The notes: generated from the letters alone by a model not told the origin. A DNA stretch of 17,738 nucleotides from Zoogloeaceae bacterium (GCA_031290955.1 JAISLJ010000032.1:1-17738), one strand, 5' to 3'; counted from the stretch's first letter, positions 7,801 to 15,860 are shown. Numbers and translations: made by a program.

Positions 7801-7982
7801 ATGGCGCAGGGTGTTTTAACAATGGTCTGGCAGCAGTCTTGAAGCAGCGTAAATGGGGATACATTAATGAAAAGGGCGAGGAAGTCATTCCGCCGCGCTT
7901 CGATCAGGTAAATCACTGGCCCTCCAACGGACTGGCAGCCGTCATGCTCAATGGCAAATGGGGCTACATCCGTTTCCCCTGA
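4827..7982 (+). CDS. Large WG-repeat protein (1051 residues, 23 repeat units)
   Basis: Function is unknown. Residues 1-~150 form a non-repeat domain (MNVYQLYLFDRARHTG ... FFSVLFPLARRLKLDIYDAM). Residues 152-1051 are WG-type beta repeats with a period near 35 residues, built from NGLA, NGKWGYIN and KGEEVIPPRFD. I count 23 units. The first 12 end in KWGYIR (603-608). A linker ELPIHEVTIPGLVK (616-629) follows, then 11 more units ending in KWGYIRFP. WG repeats are thought to form beta-rich binding scaffolds. No signal peptide, membrane helix or catalytic motif is seen, so it is probably cytoplasmic. The ATG at 4827 is chosen because AAGGAG precedes it and the paralog starts at the same residue; the longer frame from 4758 reads through the conserved upstream block. 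It converges on comEC with 3 bases between stop codons. Confidence 0.88.
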   Translation: MNVYQLYLFDRARHTGMIPKDVKDIDVVRQAVKTLLTVEVGANPRFARLGECLSEYMEQFPASFRLSCDPRAELVNWEGAIWRPEVEADDGEEFANGMEAFFSVLFPLARRLKLDIYDAMRGVYLPAKGQAVPPEEGQRYRLDFDPDAAGNPWAIPPRFDLARKFAANGLAAVEINGKWGFIDEKGAEVIPPNFDSVESFAANGLARVKVNGKWGYLDAKGKLVIAPRFSNVKDFTANGLAAVRVEGKEGYINEKGEEVIPLRYRVAFDFAANGFAQVVIDMKCGLINEKGEEVVPVRYEDVRNFSENGLACIKMNGKYGYINTRGEEVIPPRFDMTWGFSANGLALVYLCENAGENAPAYYDVVANAWVKENGKYGFINERGEVVIPLRFDDAGNFAANGLARVKAHEKHGFINAKGEIVIPLRFDDAGRFCANGLARVAVNGKYGFINAKGEEVIPLRFDKADYFVANGLARVSVNGKWGFINEKGEEVIPPRFDGAENFASAHGYLVEKDEEAPPHLWLARVKIAGKTAFINAKGAVLPYDMDCVIVRANGLLLAEKKLSGLKRCVTYLNEKGEEVIPLHFDDAGTFATNGLAVARIGNKWGYIRAEMRKEAELPIHEVTIPGLVKIARKDVQNHPIPWAIPPRFDEAYAFATNGLAFVKVDAKWGVINERGKEVISPRFNDVRRGWPISMWTPECFGLWVQGLAWVAANGKWGCINEKCEEVVPLRFDAAGYFYNNGLIPVAINHKWGYVDERGKEAIPLHFDGAGDFSANGLAWVKVNDKYGYINKKGEHVIPPRFDEAENFSANGLACIKVNDKKGYINEKGEEVIPPRFDIAFSFAANGLAIVRAGDIKNGKWGYINARGEEVIPLRFDFVNDFAANGLALVKVNRQYGYINERGEEVIPLRFDFASEFSGDFYNATGLTWVEIDESIFTGKKIGFINAKGEYVIPPRSIPFFELCSNGLILVERRGQSSFINAKGEEVIPPCFDGAGCFNNGLAAVLKQRKWGYINEKGEEVIPPRFDQVNHWPSNGLAAVMLNGKWGYIRFP
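5280..7979 (+). repeat. Tandem WG-coding repeats, about 105-bp period
   Basis: Twenty-three degenerate units, each typically 35 codons, encode NGLA...KWGYIN...GEEVIPPRFD. Several units carry insertions (for example units 6, 10, 14 and 20), and near-identical stretches recur. The array is broken once by a non-repeat linker near 6650-6760. Confidence 0.9.
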
Positions 7983-7985
7983 TTT

Positions 7986-10499
7986 TTAATCCTGAAAATA
8001 GCGCCGCTTTTGCTGCCGCTGGCTGGTCAGCGTGATCTTGCCCTGGGCGAATTCCAGAATCAAAGCGCCGTCTTCGGCGGTGTTGCGGGTTTTGCTGCCT
8101 TGGGCGGCGTAGCGGGCCAAAGTTTCTGGGCGGGGATGGTTGAAACGGTTGCGGTAGCCTGCGGAAGCCAGTGCCCAGCGCGGCGCAACGGCGGCAACAA
8201 AGGCCGGAGTGGAGGAGCGATGGCTGCCGTGGTGCGGCATCAGCATCACCTCAGCGGCAAGGGGCGCGGCGGCGGCGAGGAGGCGGCGCTCCGTGCGCGC
8301 CTCGATATCCCCGGTGAGGAGCAGGCGTCCGGAAGGCGTTGTGACCTTGAGGACGCAGCTATCCTCATTCCTGCCCTGCGGCGCTTCCCCTGGCTTCCCG
8401 GCGGGGATTCTGGGCGGATGCAGGAATTCAAAGCGGATGCCGTCCCACGTCCAGTGTGTGCCAGTCTGGCATGGCTCGCCGCCGGGCAGATCGGGGATGG
8501 AGGAAAGCAGGCGGGTGATGGCAAGCGTCCCGCGCACACTCTCGAAGCCGCCGGAATGATCCTTGTCCCGGTGCGAGAGCACCAGCATGTCGAGCCGCCC
8601 GATGCCGCGGGAAACAAGGTAGGGCAGCACCACGCGACGACCGGCGTCATCGGCGTCGCGGGAGGGGCCGTAGACGGGGCCGGTATCGTAGAGCAGGCGA
8701 TGTCCGGCGCTCTCCAGCAACACGGCGCTGCCCTGGCCCACGTCCAGCACCGTGACCCGCAGCGTCCCCGGCGGCAGGCTGGGCGCTGGCCAGAATACAA
8801 GCGGCAGGAGGAGGAAAAGGCCCGCGCCCTTGCCCGGCACGCCACGCGGCAAAAGGAGAATGGGCGCGGCAAGGGCCGCCAGCGCCACCGCCCAGGGCGC
8901 GGGCGTGGGCGTTTGCCACAGCGGCCAGGCGGCGCACCATTCCAGAAGGCGCATGAGTGGCGCGAGAATGCCGTGCGCAAGATCAAGGAGCAGCAGCCCC
9001 GGCCCCCAGCAAAAGAGGGCCGCCAAGAGGGTGAGCGGCGTAATCACCAGGCTGACAAGCGGAATCGCCAGCAGGTTGGCGAAGGGCGCGGCAAGGGGGA
9101 ATTGCCGGAAGACGCAGAGCAGGATGGGCAAGGTCGCCAAGGTCGCCGCCCATTGCGTGTGACCGAACGTCCGCAGTCCGCTCCCCAGTCTACTGCGCAG
9201 GCGCTCGGGGAGGGAGGCAGGCGTCTCAGGCTGCGCCGCCAGCCGCGTGCCGACCCAGACCAGCGCCGCGACGCTCCCGAAGGAAAGCCAGAAGCCAGGA
9301 GCCAGCACGGCCCAAGGGTCGAAGATCCAGATCACGGTGAGCGCGGCAAGCAGGATGCGTCCGCTCCCCGGCGCGCGCCCGGAACAGAGCGCAAGACCGG
9401 CAACGCCCAGCATGAGGAACGTGCGTTGCGCGGGAATGCCGAATCCGGAAAGGAGCGCATAGGCGAAGGCAGCGAGCGTGCCCGCGAGGATGGCGGCGCG
9501 GGGCGCGGCAAGCCGACGGCAAAGCGACGGGTAAAAGCGCCAGAGGCGATGCGTGAGCCACATGACAAGCAAGGCGGCCAGGGTCACATGCAGGCCGGAG
9601 ATGCTCATGAGATGGGTGGTGCCCGTGCGGTTGAACACGGCCCATCCTTCGGCGGAAATGGCTTGCTGGTCGCCAATGGCCAGCGCGGTGAGGATGCCGC
9701 CATAGGGCGCGTCCCGCATCCGCGTCACAAACCGTTCACGAATGCGCGCGCGGATTTGGTGCACGGCGAGCATCGGCCTGCGCAACAGGGTTTGCGCCGT
9801 GGGCGCGGCAAGGCGCGCGGGCGGCGGCGCGGCGCGGATGTAACCGGTGGCGCGCAGCTTGCGTTCCAGAAGCCACGCCTCGTATGCAAAACCATCCGGA
9901 TTGCTCGTGCCATGCGGACGTTTTAGGCGCACGGTGATCTGCCAGCGTTCGCCAACCGCCATGCGCCGCCCCGTGCTTTCCGTGATTTCGTCCGATTCCG
10001 GGCCGGGCGTTTCGGTCATGCGGCGGTAGTGGCTGAGCCAAAGACGGCGCGGCACTTGCCGCCCCAGCGCGAGGCCGGGCGTTTCGAGCCTTTCCACCAG
10101 GAAGACGAAGCGTTGCCCCATCCCGAATTCCACGGGGAGCGAGGCGACCGTGCCGGTCAGGGTGATGTCCTTTCCCTCCCACTCGAACGCGAGTTGGTCA
10201 CTGAGCCGCAGCTCCGCCCGCCAGGCCGCCCAGCCAAAACCCAAGGCAAATCCGGCAACAAGCGCGGCAGCGAGCGCGAGAAAGGAAAACACGCCGCCGC
10301 GACGGCGCAGGCAAAGACAGAGCGCGCCCAGCAAGACGCCCAGGCAAAAGAACAGCAGGCCATGTTCCGGCAAGGCGGGAAGTTGTTGCAGCGTCAGGAC
10401 GCCGCCCAATCCCGCGACTTGCAACACGACGCCCAGCGCCCCCGAATGTGGAAGGCCGGGGGAGCGCAGGAATTCAATCAGGAAGGCAAGGCCGCGCAT
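7986..10499 (-). CDS. comEC: ComEC/Rec2-family DNA uptake channel
   Basis: ComEC is the inner-membrane channel that carries single-stranded transforming DNA into the cytoplasm. The 837-residue product has the usual three parts. The N-terminus has membrane helices and a DUF4131-like soluble insert. The central competence domain contains FNRTGTTHLMSISGLHVTL near residue 295 and many further helices. From about residue 583 there is a metallo-beta-lactamase-like domain (VTVLDVGQGSAVLL, then LVLSHRDKDHSGG near 640, LLTGDIEA, and PHHGSHRSS near 755). Metal-binding histidines and aspartates are intact. I prefer the ATG at 10499 over the upstream one at 10619 because GGAGG (10509-10513 on the complement) is well placed, and the extra 40 residues are arginine-rich and unlike ComEC. 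The same-strand WG gene ends 136 bases upstream, so read-through is possible. Other competence genes are not visible here. Confidence 0.93.
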   Translation of the reverse strand: MRGLAFLIEFLRSPGLPHSGALGVVLQVAGLGGVLTLQQLPALPEHGLLFFCLGVLLGALCLCLRRRGGVFSFLALAAALVAGFALGFGWAAWRAELRLSDQLAFEWEGKDITLTGTVASLPVEFGMGQRFVFLVERLETPGLALGRQVPRRLWLSHYRRMTETPGPESDEITESTGRRMAVGERWQITVRLKRPHGTSNPDGFAYEAWLLERKLRATGYIRAAPPPARLAAPTAQTLLRRPMLAVHQIRARIRERFVTRMRDAPYGGILTALAIGDQQAISAEGWAVFNRTGTTHLMSISGLHVTLAALLVMWLTHRLWRFYPSLCRRLAAPRAAILAGTLAAFAYALLSGFGIPAQRTFLMLGVAGLALCSGRAPGSGRILLAALTVIWIFDPWAVLAPGFWLSFGSVAALVWVGTRLAAQPETPASLPERLRSRLGSGLRTFGHTQWAATLATLPILLCVFRQFPLAAPFANLLAIPLVSLVITPLTLLAALFCWGPGLLLLDLAHGILAPLMRLLEWCAAWPLWQTPTPAPWAVALAALAAPILLLPRGVPGKGAGLFLLLPLVFWPAPSLPPGTLRVTVLDVGQGSAVLLESAGHRLLYDTGPVYGPSRDADDAGRRVVLPYLVSRGIGRLDMLVLSHRDKDHSGGFESVRGTLAITRLLSSIPDLPGGEPCQTGTHWTWDGIRFEFLHPPRIPAGKPGEAPQGRNEDSCVLKVTTPSGRLLLTGDIEARTERRLLAAAAPLAAEVMLMPHHGSHRSSTPAFVAAVAPRWALASAGYRNRFNHPRPETLARYAAQGSKTRNTAEDGALILEFAQGKITLTSQRQQKRRYFQD

Positions 10500-10635
10500 G
10501 CGCGCGATCCTCCCGCGTCGCTGGCGACACAATCTGCGCTCCCGCCTGCGGAAGGCGCGGGAAGCCTGCGGCGCGGAGCGGCTTTGTTGATCCTGAAATG
10601 CGCGACCATGAGTCCGCACAGTCTCATGGCGTCAA

Positions 10636-12255
10636 TCAAGCGGAGGTCTCTGGTGGAAAGCGGATGTAGCCCCACTTGCCATCAAGCGCAACTGCCGCCA
10701 AACCATTGGCGGAGAATTCCCCTGCCCTCTGGAAGCGTGGCGAAATGATACCTTCACCTTTTTCGTTGATATACCCCCACTTGCCTTGTTTAAGAACTGG
10801 AGCCAAACCATTGGCAGCAAATGAGTCCGCATCATCAAAGCTCAACGGAATGATTTCCTCGCCTTTGGCATTGATGAAGACGAACTTTCCTCGCGCCTCA
10901 ACCAAAATTAACCCATTGGCACTTTCACCATATATCTCACGAAAACGTGGCTGGATGACGACATCTCCCTTGGTATTGATGAAACCAATTTTCCCATCGA
11001 TCACGACATACGCTAGACGACCGTTGTCTTTATTAAATTCTCCCCCTCCATCAAAGCGTGGAGGAATGACACAATCGCCTCTTTCGTCAATGTAACCATA
11101 TTTGCCATCAATCTCGACCCGCGCCAAACCATTGGCAAAATCATCTGCTCTATCAAAACGCGGCGAGATGATGGTCTCGCCTTTTTCGTTAATGTATCCC
11201 CATTTGCCATTGATTTCGACCTCCGCTACCCCATCAACATTAAAAGCACTCGTATTATCAAAATGCGGTGGAATGACTTCCTCACTTCTTTCATTGATAT
11301 ACCCATATTTGCCATTGATTTCAACACATGCCAATCCATTAGCAGCAAAATCTCCCACAAAGTCAAAACGTAACGGTATGATTTCCTTACCTTTTTCATC
11401 AATGAAACCTCTTTTCCCATTAACTTTAGCCCGTGCCAGCCCATTGGCGGCAAAATCCCATAAATCATCGAAACAAAATGGGACAACTGCTTCACCTCTC
11501 TGGTTGATAAACCCCCACTTCCCATTCACCTTGGTTCGTGCCAGCCCATTGGCGGCAAAGTCCATGCCAGCGTCAAAGCACGGCGGAACGACTTCCTCGC
11601 CTTTTTCATTGATGTAGCCCACTTTACAGTTCTTGTGATCCCCTATCCTGAACATCGCCAGACCATTGTAAAATTTCTCTGCCCAATCAAAACGCGGCGT
11701 AACCACCCAAGAGATGGGCGCGTCCTGATCCTGAATCTCTTCCCGCGCCGCCTTCTTCACCAGCCCCGGTATCGTCACTTCATGAATGGGCAACTCTGGT
11801 TCTTCCTTCGCGGCATCCGGATCGAACTCTCTCCGATAGCGGGTTCCTTCCTGCAAAGGCAAGGCCGGGCCACGGGCCGGGAGGTAGACTTTTTGCATTT
11901 CGTCGTAGATATCCAGCTTCAGGCGTCGCGCCAGCGGAAACAATACGGCGAAGAAGGCGATCATGCCCTCCGCGAATTCTGCCTCATCATCCGCCTCCAC
12001 CTCCGGTCGCCAGACCGCCCCTTCCCAGTGCGCCAGCTCCGTTCGCGGCTCGCAGGAAAGACGAAAAGAGGCCGGAAACTGTTCCATGTAATCCGCCAAG
12101 CATTCCCCCAGACGCGCAAAACGCGGATTGACGCCCACTTCCACCGTCAACAGGGTTTTTACCGCCTGCCGCACCACCGCGATCTCCCGCACATCCTTTG
12201 GCACCATCCCCGTATGTCGCGAGCGGTCGAACAGATAAAGCTGATACACATTCAT
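10636..12255 (-). CDS. WG-repeat protein (539 residues, about 10 units), paralog of the 4827-7982 gene
   Basis: Function is unknown. The first ~145 residues align closely with the N-domain of the larger WG protein (MNVYQLYLFDRSRHTGM, then AVKTLLTVEVG, YMEQFPASFRLSC and WRPEVEADD). The linker ELPIHEVTIPGLVK follows directly at residues 154-167. About 10 WG units (residues 183-539) end in KWGYIRFPPETSA. The ATG at 12255 aligns with the paralog's start and has AGAGGGG about seven bases upstream; a TTG two codons earlier is the alternative. No signal peptide or membrane helix is seen. The start-proximal DNA is clearly related between the two genes but differs at many third positions, so the duplication is not recent. 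It lies upstream of comEC on the same strand and downstream of dnaJ across a repeat element. Confidence 0.87.
   Translation of the reverse strand: MNVYQLYLFDRSRHTGMVPKDVREIAVVRQAVKTLLTVEVGVNPRFARLGECLADYMEQFPASFRLSCEPRTELAHWEGAVWRPEVEADDEAEFAEGMIAFFAVLFPLARRLKLDIYDEMQKVYLPARGPALPLQEGTRYRREFDPDAAKEEPELPIHEVTIPGLVKKAAREEIQDQDAPISWVVTPRFDWAEKFYNGLAMFRIGDHKNCKVGYINEKGEEVVPPCFDAGMDFAANGLARTKVNGKWGFINQRGEAVVPFCFDDLWDFAANGLARAKVNGKRGFIDEKGKEIIPLRFDFVGDFAANGLACVEINGKYGYINERSEEVIPPHFDNTSAFNVDGVAEVEINGKWGYINEKGETIISPRFDRADDFANGLARVEIDGKYGYIDERGDCVIPPRFDGGGEFNKDNGRLAYVVIDGKIGFINTKGDVVIQPRFREIYGESANGLILVEARGKFVFINAKGEEIIPLSFDDADSFAANGLAPVLKQGKWGYINEKGEGIISPRFQRAGEFSANGLAAVALDGKWGYIRFPPETSA
10639..11709 (-). 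repeat. Tandem WG-coding repeats of the second WG gene
   Basis: About ten degenerate ~105-bp units encode NGLA...GKWGYIN...KGEEVIPPRFD variants. Units 1, 7 and 8 diverge most. Confidence 0.85.
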
Positions 12256-12280
12256 TGCCAATCCCCTCTATATGCAAACG

Positions 12281-12333
12281 GGGCAAGTCTACCAGAAATC
12301 CCCCACGCAACCCCCCCCTCCCGCACAAAACTT
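12281..12333 (-). promoter_or_regulatory. Upstream block shared with the first WG gene (probable promoter)
   Basis: On the minus strand, 12306-12281 repeats exactly the 26-base stretch found upstream of the large WG gene, and 12333-12322 repeats AAGTTTTGTGCG. The two pieces sit in the same order and nearly the same spacing, although the bases between and after them differ. This argues for shared regulation of the two WG genes. Confidence 0.55.
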
Positions 12334-12420
12334 CCAAACCACCTGCCCCGCCCGCTTGAACCAAACGGACATTTGCAACCATGACAAACGTTCCCCGTAA
12401 CGAGACGAACGCCCAATGCT

Positions 12421-12528
12421 TCGTCATTGCGAGGAGCGTAGCGACGCGGCAATCCATACCCTTTCCCCCTTGGAACGCCTCACGCGAAGAACCGGATTGC
12501 CACGGGCCTTCGGCCCTCGCAATGACGA
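12421..12528. repeat. Composite REP-like element (two inverted hairpin arms)
   Basis: The left arm at 12421-12456 starts TCGTCATTGCGAGG and ends GCGGCAATCCA. The right arm at 12494-12528 starts GGATTGCC, contains GGGCCTTCGGCCC, and ends CGCAATGACGA. Each arm is itself a hairpin with an outer ATTGC/GCAAT stem, and the arms are inverted relative to each other. The 37-base spacer (with CCTTGGAACGC and GCGAAGAAC) recurs in reverse at 16627-16674. It lies between dnaJ and the WG gene and could also act as a transcript end. A flank at 12529-12570 (CTTGCGCTTCCTT, ATGACG) resembles 17527-17563. Confidence 0.85.
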
Positions 12529-12614
12529 AGGGTTGGATGCCTTGCGCTTCCTTCCTTTCCATGACGAAGGTTTGGGGCGTTTCCGGGGGCGTTGTTGCGG
12601 ATGCTTCCGAAGGT

Positions 12615-12637
12615 AGGGGCATCATCCTGCCGCCCCT
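12615..12637 (-). terminator. Weak hairpin just after dnaJ
   Basis: AGGGGC and GCCCCT can pair with an 11-base loop directly downstream of the dnaJ stop codon. No T-run follows; the REP-like element further on may be the effective transcript end. Confidence 0.25.
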
Positions 12638-12638
12638 C

Positions 12639-13769
12639 TCAGGTACCGAAGAAATCTTTTACTTTTTCCATCCAGGATTTGGCGCGGGGGTGGTGGGTGT
12701 CGTTGCCGCAGCTGATGTCTTCCAGTTCGCGCAGGAGTTCTTTCTGGCGTTCGGTAAGCTTGACCGGGGTTTCCACAACCACATGGCAGAAAAGGTCGCC
12801 GCGCGTGTGGCTGCGCATAGGGCGAATGCCCTTGCCGCGCAGGCGGAAGGCGCGACCGGATTGGGTCTCAGCGGGAATGCTGATCTTCGCGGCCCCCTCT
12901 AGGGTAGGCACCTCGATTTCCCCACCCAGCGCCGCCGTGGTGATGGAAATGGGCATCTCGCAATGCAGGTCGCCATGATCGCGGGTAAAGACCGGGTGTG
13001 GCTTCAGGTGAAGCTGCACGAAAAGATCGCCCGGCGGCCCGCCGTTGCCGCCGTGCTCGCCCTCGCCAGAGAGGCGGATGCGCGTACCCTCATCCACGCC
13101 AGCGGGAATCTTGACCGTTAACGTCTTGTGGCTCCGAATCCGGCCGTTCCCGTTGCAATCCGGGCAAGGGTCCGCAATGTAGCGCCCGGTGCCGTGGCAC
13201 TGGTGGCAAGTCTGTTGGATGGAAAAAAAGCCCTGTTGCAGGCGAATCTGCCCAGAACCCTTGCAGACCGGGCATACCGTGGGCTGTGTACCGGGCTTGG
13301 CGCCGGAGCCGTGGCAGGTTTCACAGGCTTCCATTGTCGGGATGCGGATCTTGGTTTCCGCGCCCTGGGCAGCCTGCTCCAGCGTGATTTCAAGGTCATA
13401 GCGTAGATCCGCGCCGCGATAGGCACGGGAATGCCCGCCTCCGCCCCCGCCGCGTCCGCCGAAGATTTCATCGAAGATGCCACCGAAGGCATCGGCAAAA
13501 TTGCCGAAACCACCCGCGCCGAAACCACCCGCGCCCGCCTGACCCTCAACGCCCGCGTGGCCATATTCATCGTAGGCGGAGCGCTTCTGGGCATCGGAGA
13601 GAATCTCATAGGCCTCCTTGACTTCCTTGAACTTTTCTTCCGCCGAGGCGCTATCCGGGTTCCGATCCGGGTGATACTTCATGGCGAGCTTGCGGTACGC
13701 CTTCTTGATCTCGTCCTCGCTCGCGTCACGGTTAATGCCGAGAATTTCGTAATAGTCTTTCTTGCTCAT
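12639..13769 (-). CDS. dnaJ: Chaperone protein DnaJ (Hsp40)
   Basis: DnaJ delivers unfolded proteins to DnaK and stimulates its ATPase in the cytoplasm. The 376-residue product is a complete type I DnaJ. It has a J-domain at 1-70 with HPD at 33-35, a glycine/phenylalanine-rich region at about 75-115, and four CxxCxGxG zinc modules (CETCHGSG at 150, CPVCKGSG at 167, CHQCHGTG at 189, CPDCNGNG at 203). C-terminal substrate-binding domains follow, then a short C-terminal tail ending WMEKVKDFFGT. The ATG at 13769 is preceded by AGGAA. It lies 165 bases downstream of dnaK on the same strand, the usual order. Confidence 0.97.
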   Translation of the reverse strand: MSKKDYYEILGINRDASEDEIKKAYRKLAMKYHPDRNPDSASAEEKFKEVKEAYEILSDAQKRSAYDEYGHAGVEGQAGAGGFGAGGFGNFADAFGGIFDEIFGGRGGGGGGHSRAYRGADLRYDLEITLEQAAQGAETKIRIPTMEACETCHGSGAKPGTQPTVCPVCKGSGQIRLQQGFFSIQQTCHQCHGTGRYIADPCPDCNGNGRIRSHKTLTVKIPAGVDEGTRIRLSGEGEHGGNGGPPGDLFVQLHLKPHPVFTRDHGDLHCEMPISITTAALGGEIEVPTLEGAAKISIPAETQSGRAFRLRGKGIRPMRSHTRGDLFCHVVVETPVKLTERQKELLRELEDISCGNDTHHPRAKSWMEKVKDFFGT

Positions 13770-13880
13770 GGTATGGCGTTCCTGATGTGCATGGCCGCGA
13801 TGGCGTCAGCGCGGAAAGAAGGGCTTGCCCCCCATGAACCAGTCGCTGCAACAGCCCTGCGGACAGCAACCTTGCGGATG

Positions 13881-13912
13881 GGAAACGGGGATGCGAAAAC
13901 ATCCCCCGTTCC
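13881..13912 (-). other. Stem-loop in the dnaK-dnaJ spacer
   Basis: On the minus strand GGAACGGGGGATG pairs with CATCCCCGTTTCC across TTTTCG, with one bulged G and one mismatch. It lies between the dnaK stop and dnaJ start and has no following T-run. It may slow degradation or partly attenuate read-through, so that DnaK exceeds DnaJ. This is inferred from position only. Confidence 0.5.
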
Positions 13913-13934
13913 GGCATGGCGGGACGCGGAGCGC

Positions 13935-15860
13935 TTATTTCCCGTCCTTCACCTCGGTGAATTCGGCGTCGATCACGTCACTTTCCTTCTTCGCGGCACC
14001 CTGCGCCGTGTCGCTGCCGGAGGCCGCCGCTTCCGCCTGTTGCTGGGCATAGACCCGCTCGCCCAACTTTTGCGCCGCCGCGCTCAGAGCCTCGGTCTTG
14101 GCAATGATGGCATCCTTGTCCGTGTCGCGCGCGGCCTCTTCCAGTTCCTTGATCGCGGCCTCGATCTTCTCCTTCTCGCCCGCTTCCAGTTTGTCGGCGA
14201 ATTCGCTCAGGGATTTCTTCACCAGATGGATGGTGGCCTCCGCGCCGTTGCGGGCATTGGCAAGCTCGCGCGCCTTCCTGTCTTCTTCGGCGTGCAGTTC
14301 GGCATCCTTTACCATCGCCTGGATTTCCGCCTCGGAAAGCCCGGAATTGGCCTTGATGGTGATCTTGTTTTCCTTGCCGGTGCCCTTGTCCCTGGCGGAA
14401 ACGTGCAGAATACCGTTGGCGTCGATGTCGAACGTCACCTCGATCTGCGGCAGGCCGCGCGGCGCGGGGGGAATGCCTTCCAGGTTGAATTGCCCCAGGC
14501 TCTTGTTGCCGGAGGCCACTTCGCGCTCGCCTTGCAGCACGTGGATGGTCACGGCGGATTGGTTGTCGTCGGCGGTGGAGAACACCTGGCTTGCCTTGGT
14601 GGGAATGGTGGTGTTCTTCTGGATCAACTTCGTCATCACGCCGCCCAGGGTTTCGATGCCGAGCGAGAGTGGCGTCACATCGAGCAGCAGCACATCCTTC
14701 ACCTCGCCTTGCAACACGCCGCCCTGGATCGCCGCGCCCACGGCCACGGCCTCATCGGGGTTCACGTCGCGGCGCGGCTCGCGGCCAAAGAATTCCTTCA
14801 CCTTTTCCTGCACCCGAGGCATGCGGCTCATGCCGCCGACGAGAATCACATCGTCAATCTCGGAGACCTTGCTGCCTGCGTCCTTCAGGGCGGTCTGACA
14901 GGGCGAGATGGTGCGCTCGACGAGATCATCGACCAGCGCCTCGAACTTGGCGCGGGTGATCTTCTGCGTCAGGTGCTTGGGGCCGGAAGCGTCCGCCGTG
15001 ATGTAGGGCAGGTTCACTTCCGTCTGCTGGCTGGAAGAAAGCTCGATTTTCGCCTTTTCCGCCGCTTCCTTCAGGCGTTGCAGGGCGAGCACGTCCTTCT
15101 TGAGGTCGATGCCGGATTCCTTCTTGAATTCCTCGATGATGTAGTCGATCAGCCGCTGGTCGAAATCCTCGCCGCCCAGGAAGGTGTCGCCGTTCGTCGC
15201 CAGCACCTCGAACTGCTTTTCGCCATCGACATCGGCAATCTCGATGATGGAAATATCGAAGGTGCCGCCGCCCAGGTCATAGACGGCGATCTTGCGATCC
15301 TTCCTTGAATCCTTGTCCATGCCGAAGGCAAGTGCCGCGGCGGTGGGTTCGTTGATGATGCGCTTCACTTCCAGCCCGGCGATGCGTCCGGCGTCCTTGG
15401 TGGCCTGCCGCTGGCTATCGTTGAAGTAGGCGGGCACGGTGATGACCGCCTCGGTGACTTCCTCGCCCAGATAATCCTCGGCGGTCTTCTTCATCTTGCG
15501 CAGCACTTCGGCGGAAACCTGTGGCGGGGCGATCTTCTTGCCGCGCGTTTCCACCCAGGCGTCGCCGTTCTCCGCCTTGACAATCTTGTAAGGCATCAGG
15601 CCGATGTCCTTTTGCACTTCCTTTTCCTCGAAGCGGCGACCAATCAGACGCTTCACGGCATAAAGCGTGTTTTCCGGATTGGTGACGGCCTGCCGCTTGG
15701 CGGGCGCGCCGCAGAGGATTTCCTCATCCTTGGTGTAGCCGACCACGGAAGGCGTGGTGCGCGCGCCCTCCGAATTCTCGATCACCTTGGCGCTGCCGCC
15801 TTCCATGACGGCGACACAACTGTTGGTGGTGCCCAGATCGATGCCGATGATTTTGCCCAT
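13935..15860 (-). CDS. dnaK: Chaperone protein DnaK (Hsp70)
   Basis: DnaK is the ATP-driven cytoplasmic chaperone that binds exposed hydrophobic peptides, cycling with DnaJ and GrpE. The 641-residue product has the standard length. It starts MGKIIGIDLGTTNSCVAVM, with the adenosine and phosphate loops visible (DLGGGTFD near 194) and EPTAAALAFG before it. The substrate-binding domain and helical lid follow. It ends in VIDAEFTEVKDGK, the acidic tail of proteobacterial DnaK. The ATG at 15860 is preceded by AAAGGAAT. A heat-shock-like promoter lies 60-90 bases upstream. grpE, which often precedes dnaK, is not adjacent here; a short TPR-like frame on the other strand occupies that side. Confidence 0.98.
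   Translation of the reverse strand: MGKIIGIDLGTTNSCVAVMEGGSAKVIENSEGARTTPSVVGYTKDEEILCGAPAKRQAVTNPENTLYAVKRLIGRRFEEKEVQKDIGLMPYKIVKAENGDAWVETRGKKIAPPQVSAEVLRKMKKTAEDYLGEEVTEAVITVPAYFNDSQRQATKDAGRIAGLEVKRIINEPTAAALAFGMDKDSRKDRKIAVYDLGGGTFDISIIEIADVDGEKQFEVLATNGDTFLGGEDFDQRLIDYIIEEFKKESGIDLKKDVLALQRLKEAAEKAKIELSSSQQTEVNLPYITADASGPKHLTQKITRAKFEALVDDLVERTISPCQTALKDAGSKVSEIDDVILVGGMSRMPRVQEKVKEFFGREPRRDVNPDEAVAVGAAIQGGVLQGEVKDVLLLDVTPLSLGIETLGGVMTKLIQKNTTIPTKASQVFSTADDNQSAVTIHVLQGEREVASGNKSLGQFNLEGIPPAPRGLPQIEVTFDIDANGILHVSARDKGTGKENKITIKANSGLSEAEIQAMVKDAELHAEEDRKARELANARNGAEATIHLVKKSLSEFADKLEAGEKEKIEAAIKELEEAARDTDKDAIIAKTEALSAAAQKLGERVYAQQQAEAAASGSDTAQGAAKKESDVIDAEFTEVKDGK

Noticed and set aside
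5280..7979. DNA-level satellite or CRISPR-like array
   Set aside because: The ~105-bp period is explained by in-frame protein repeats with variable lengths and insertions.
8010..9926. 638-codon plus-strand frame opposite comEC
   Set aside because: It is very rich in Arg, Gly and Ala with no domain signal, and ComEC motifs are clear on the other strand.
12381..12902. 173-codon plus-strand frame across the repeat element and dnaJ 3' end
   Set aside because: Its first half is a translated REP-like element and its second half is antisense to dnaJ.
13431..15308. 625-codon plus-strand frame opposite dnaJ/dnaK
   Set aside because: Antisense open frames opposite dnaK are a well-known artefact of codon bias; dnaK and dnaJ are unambiguous.
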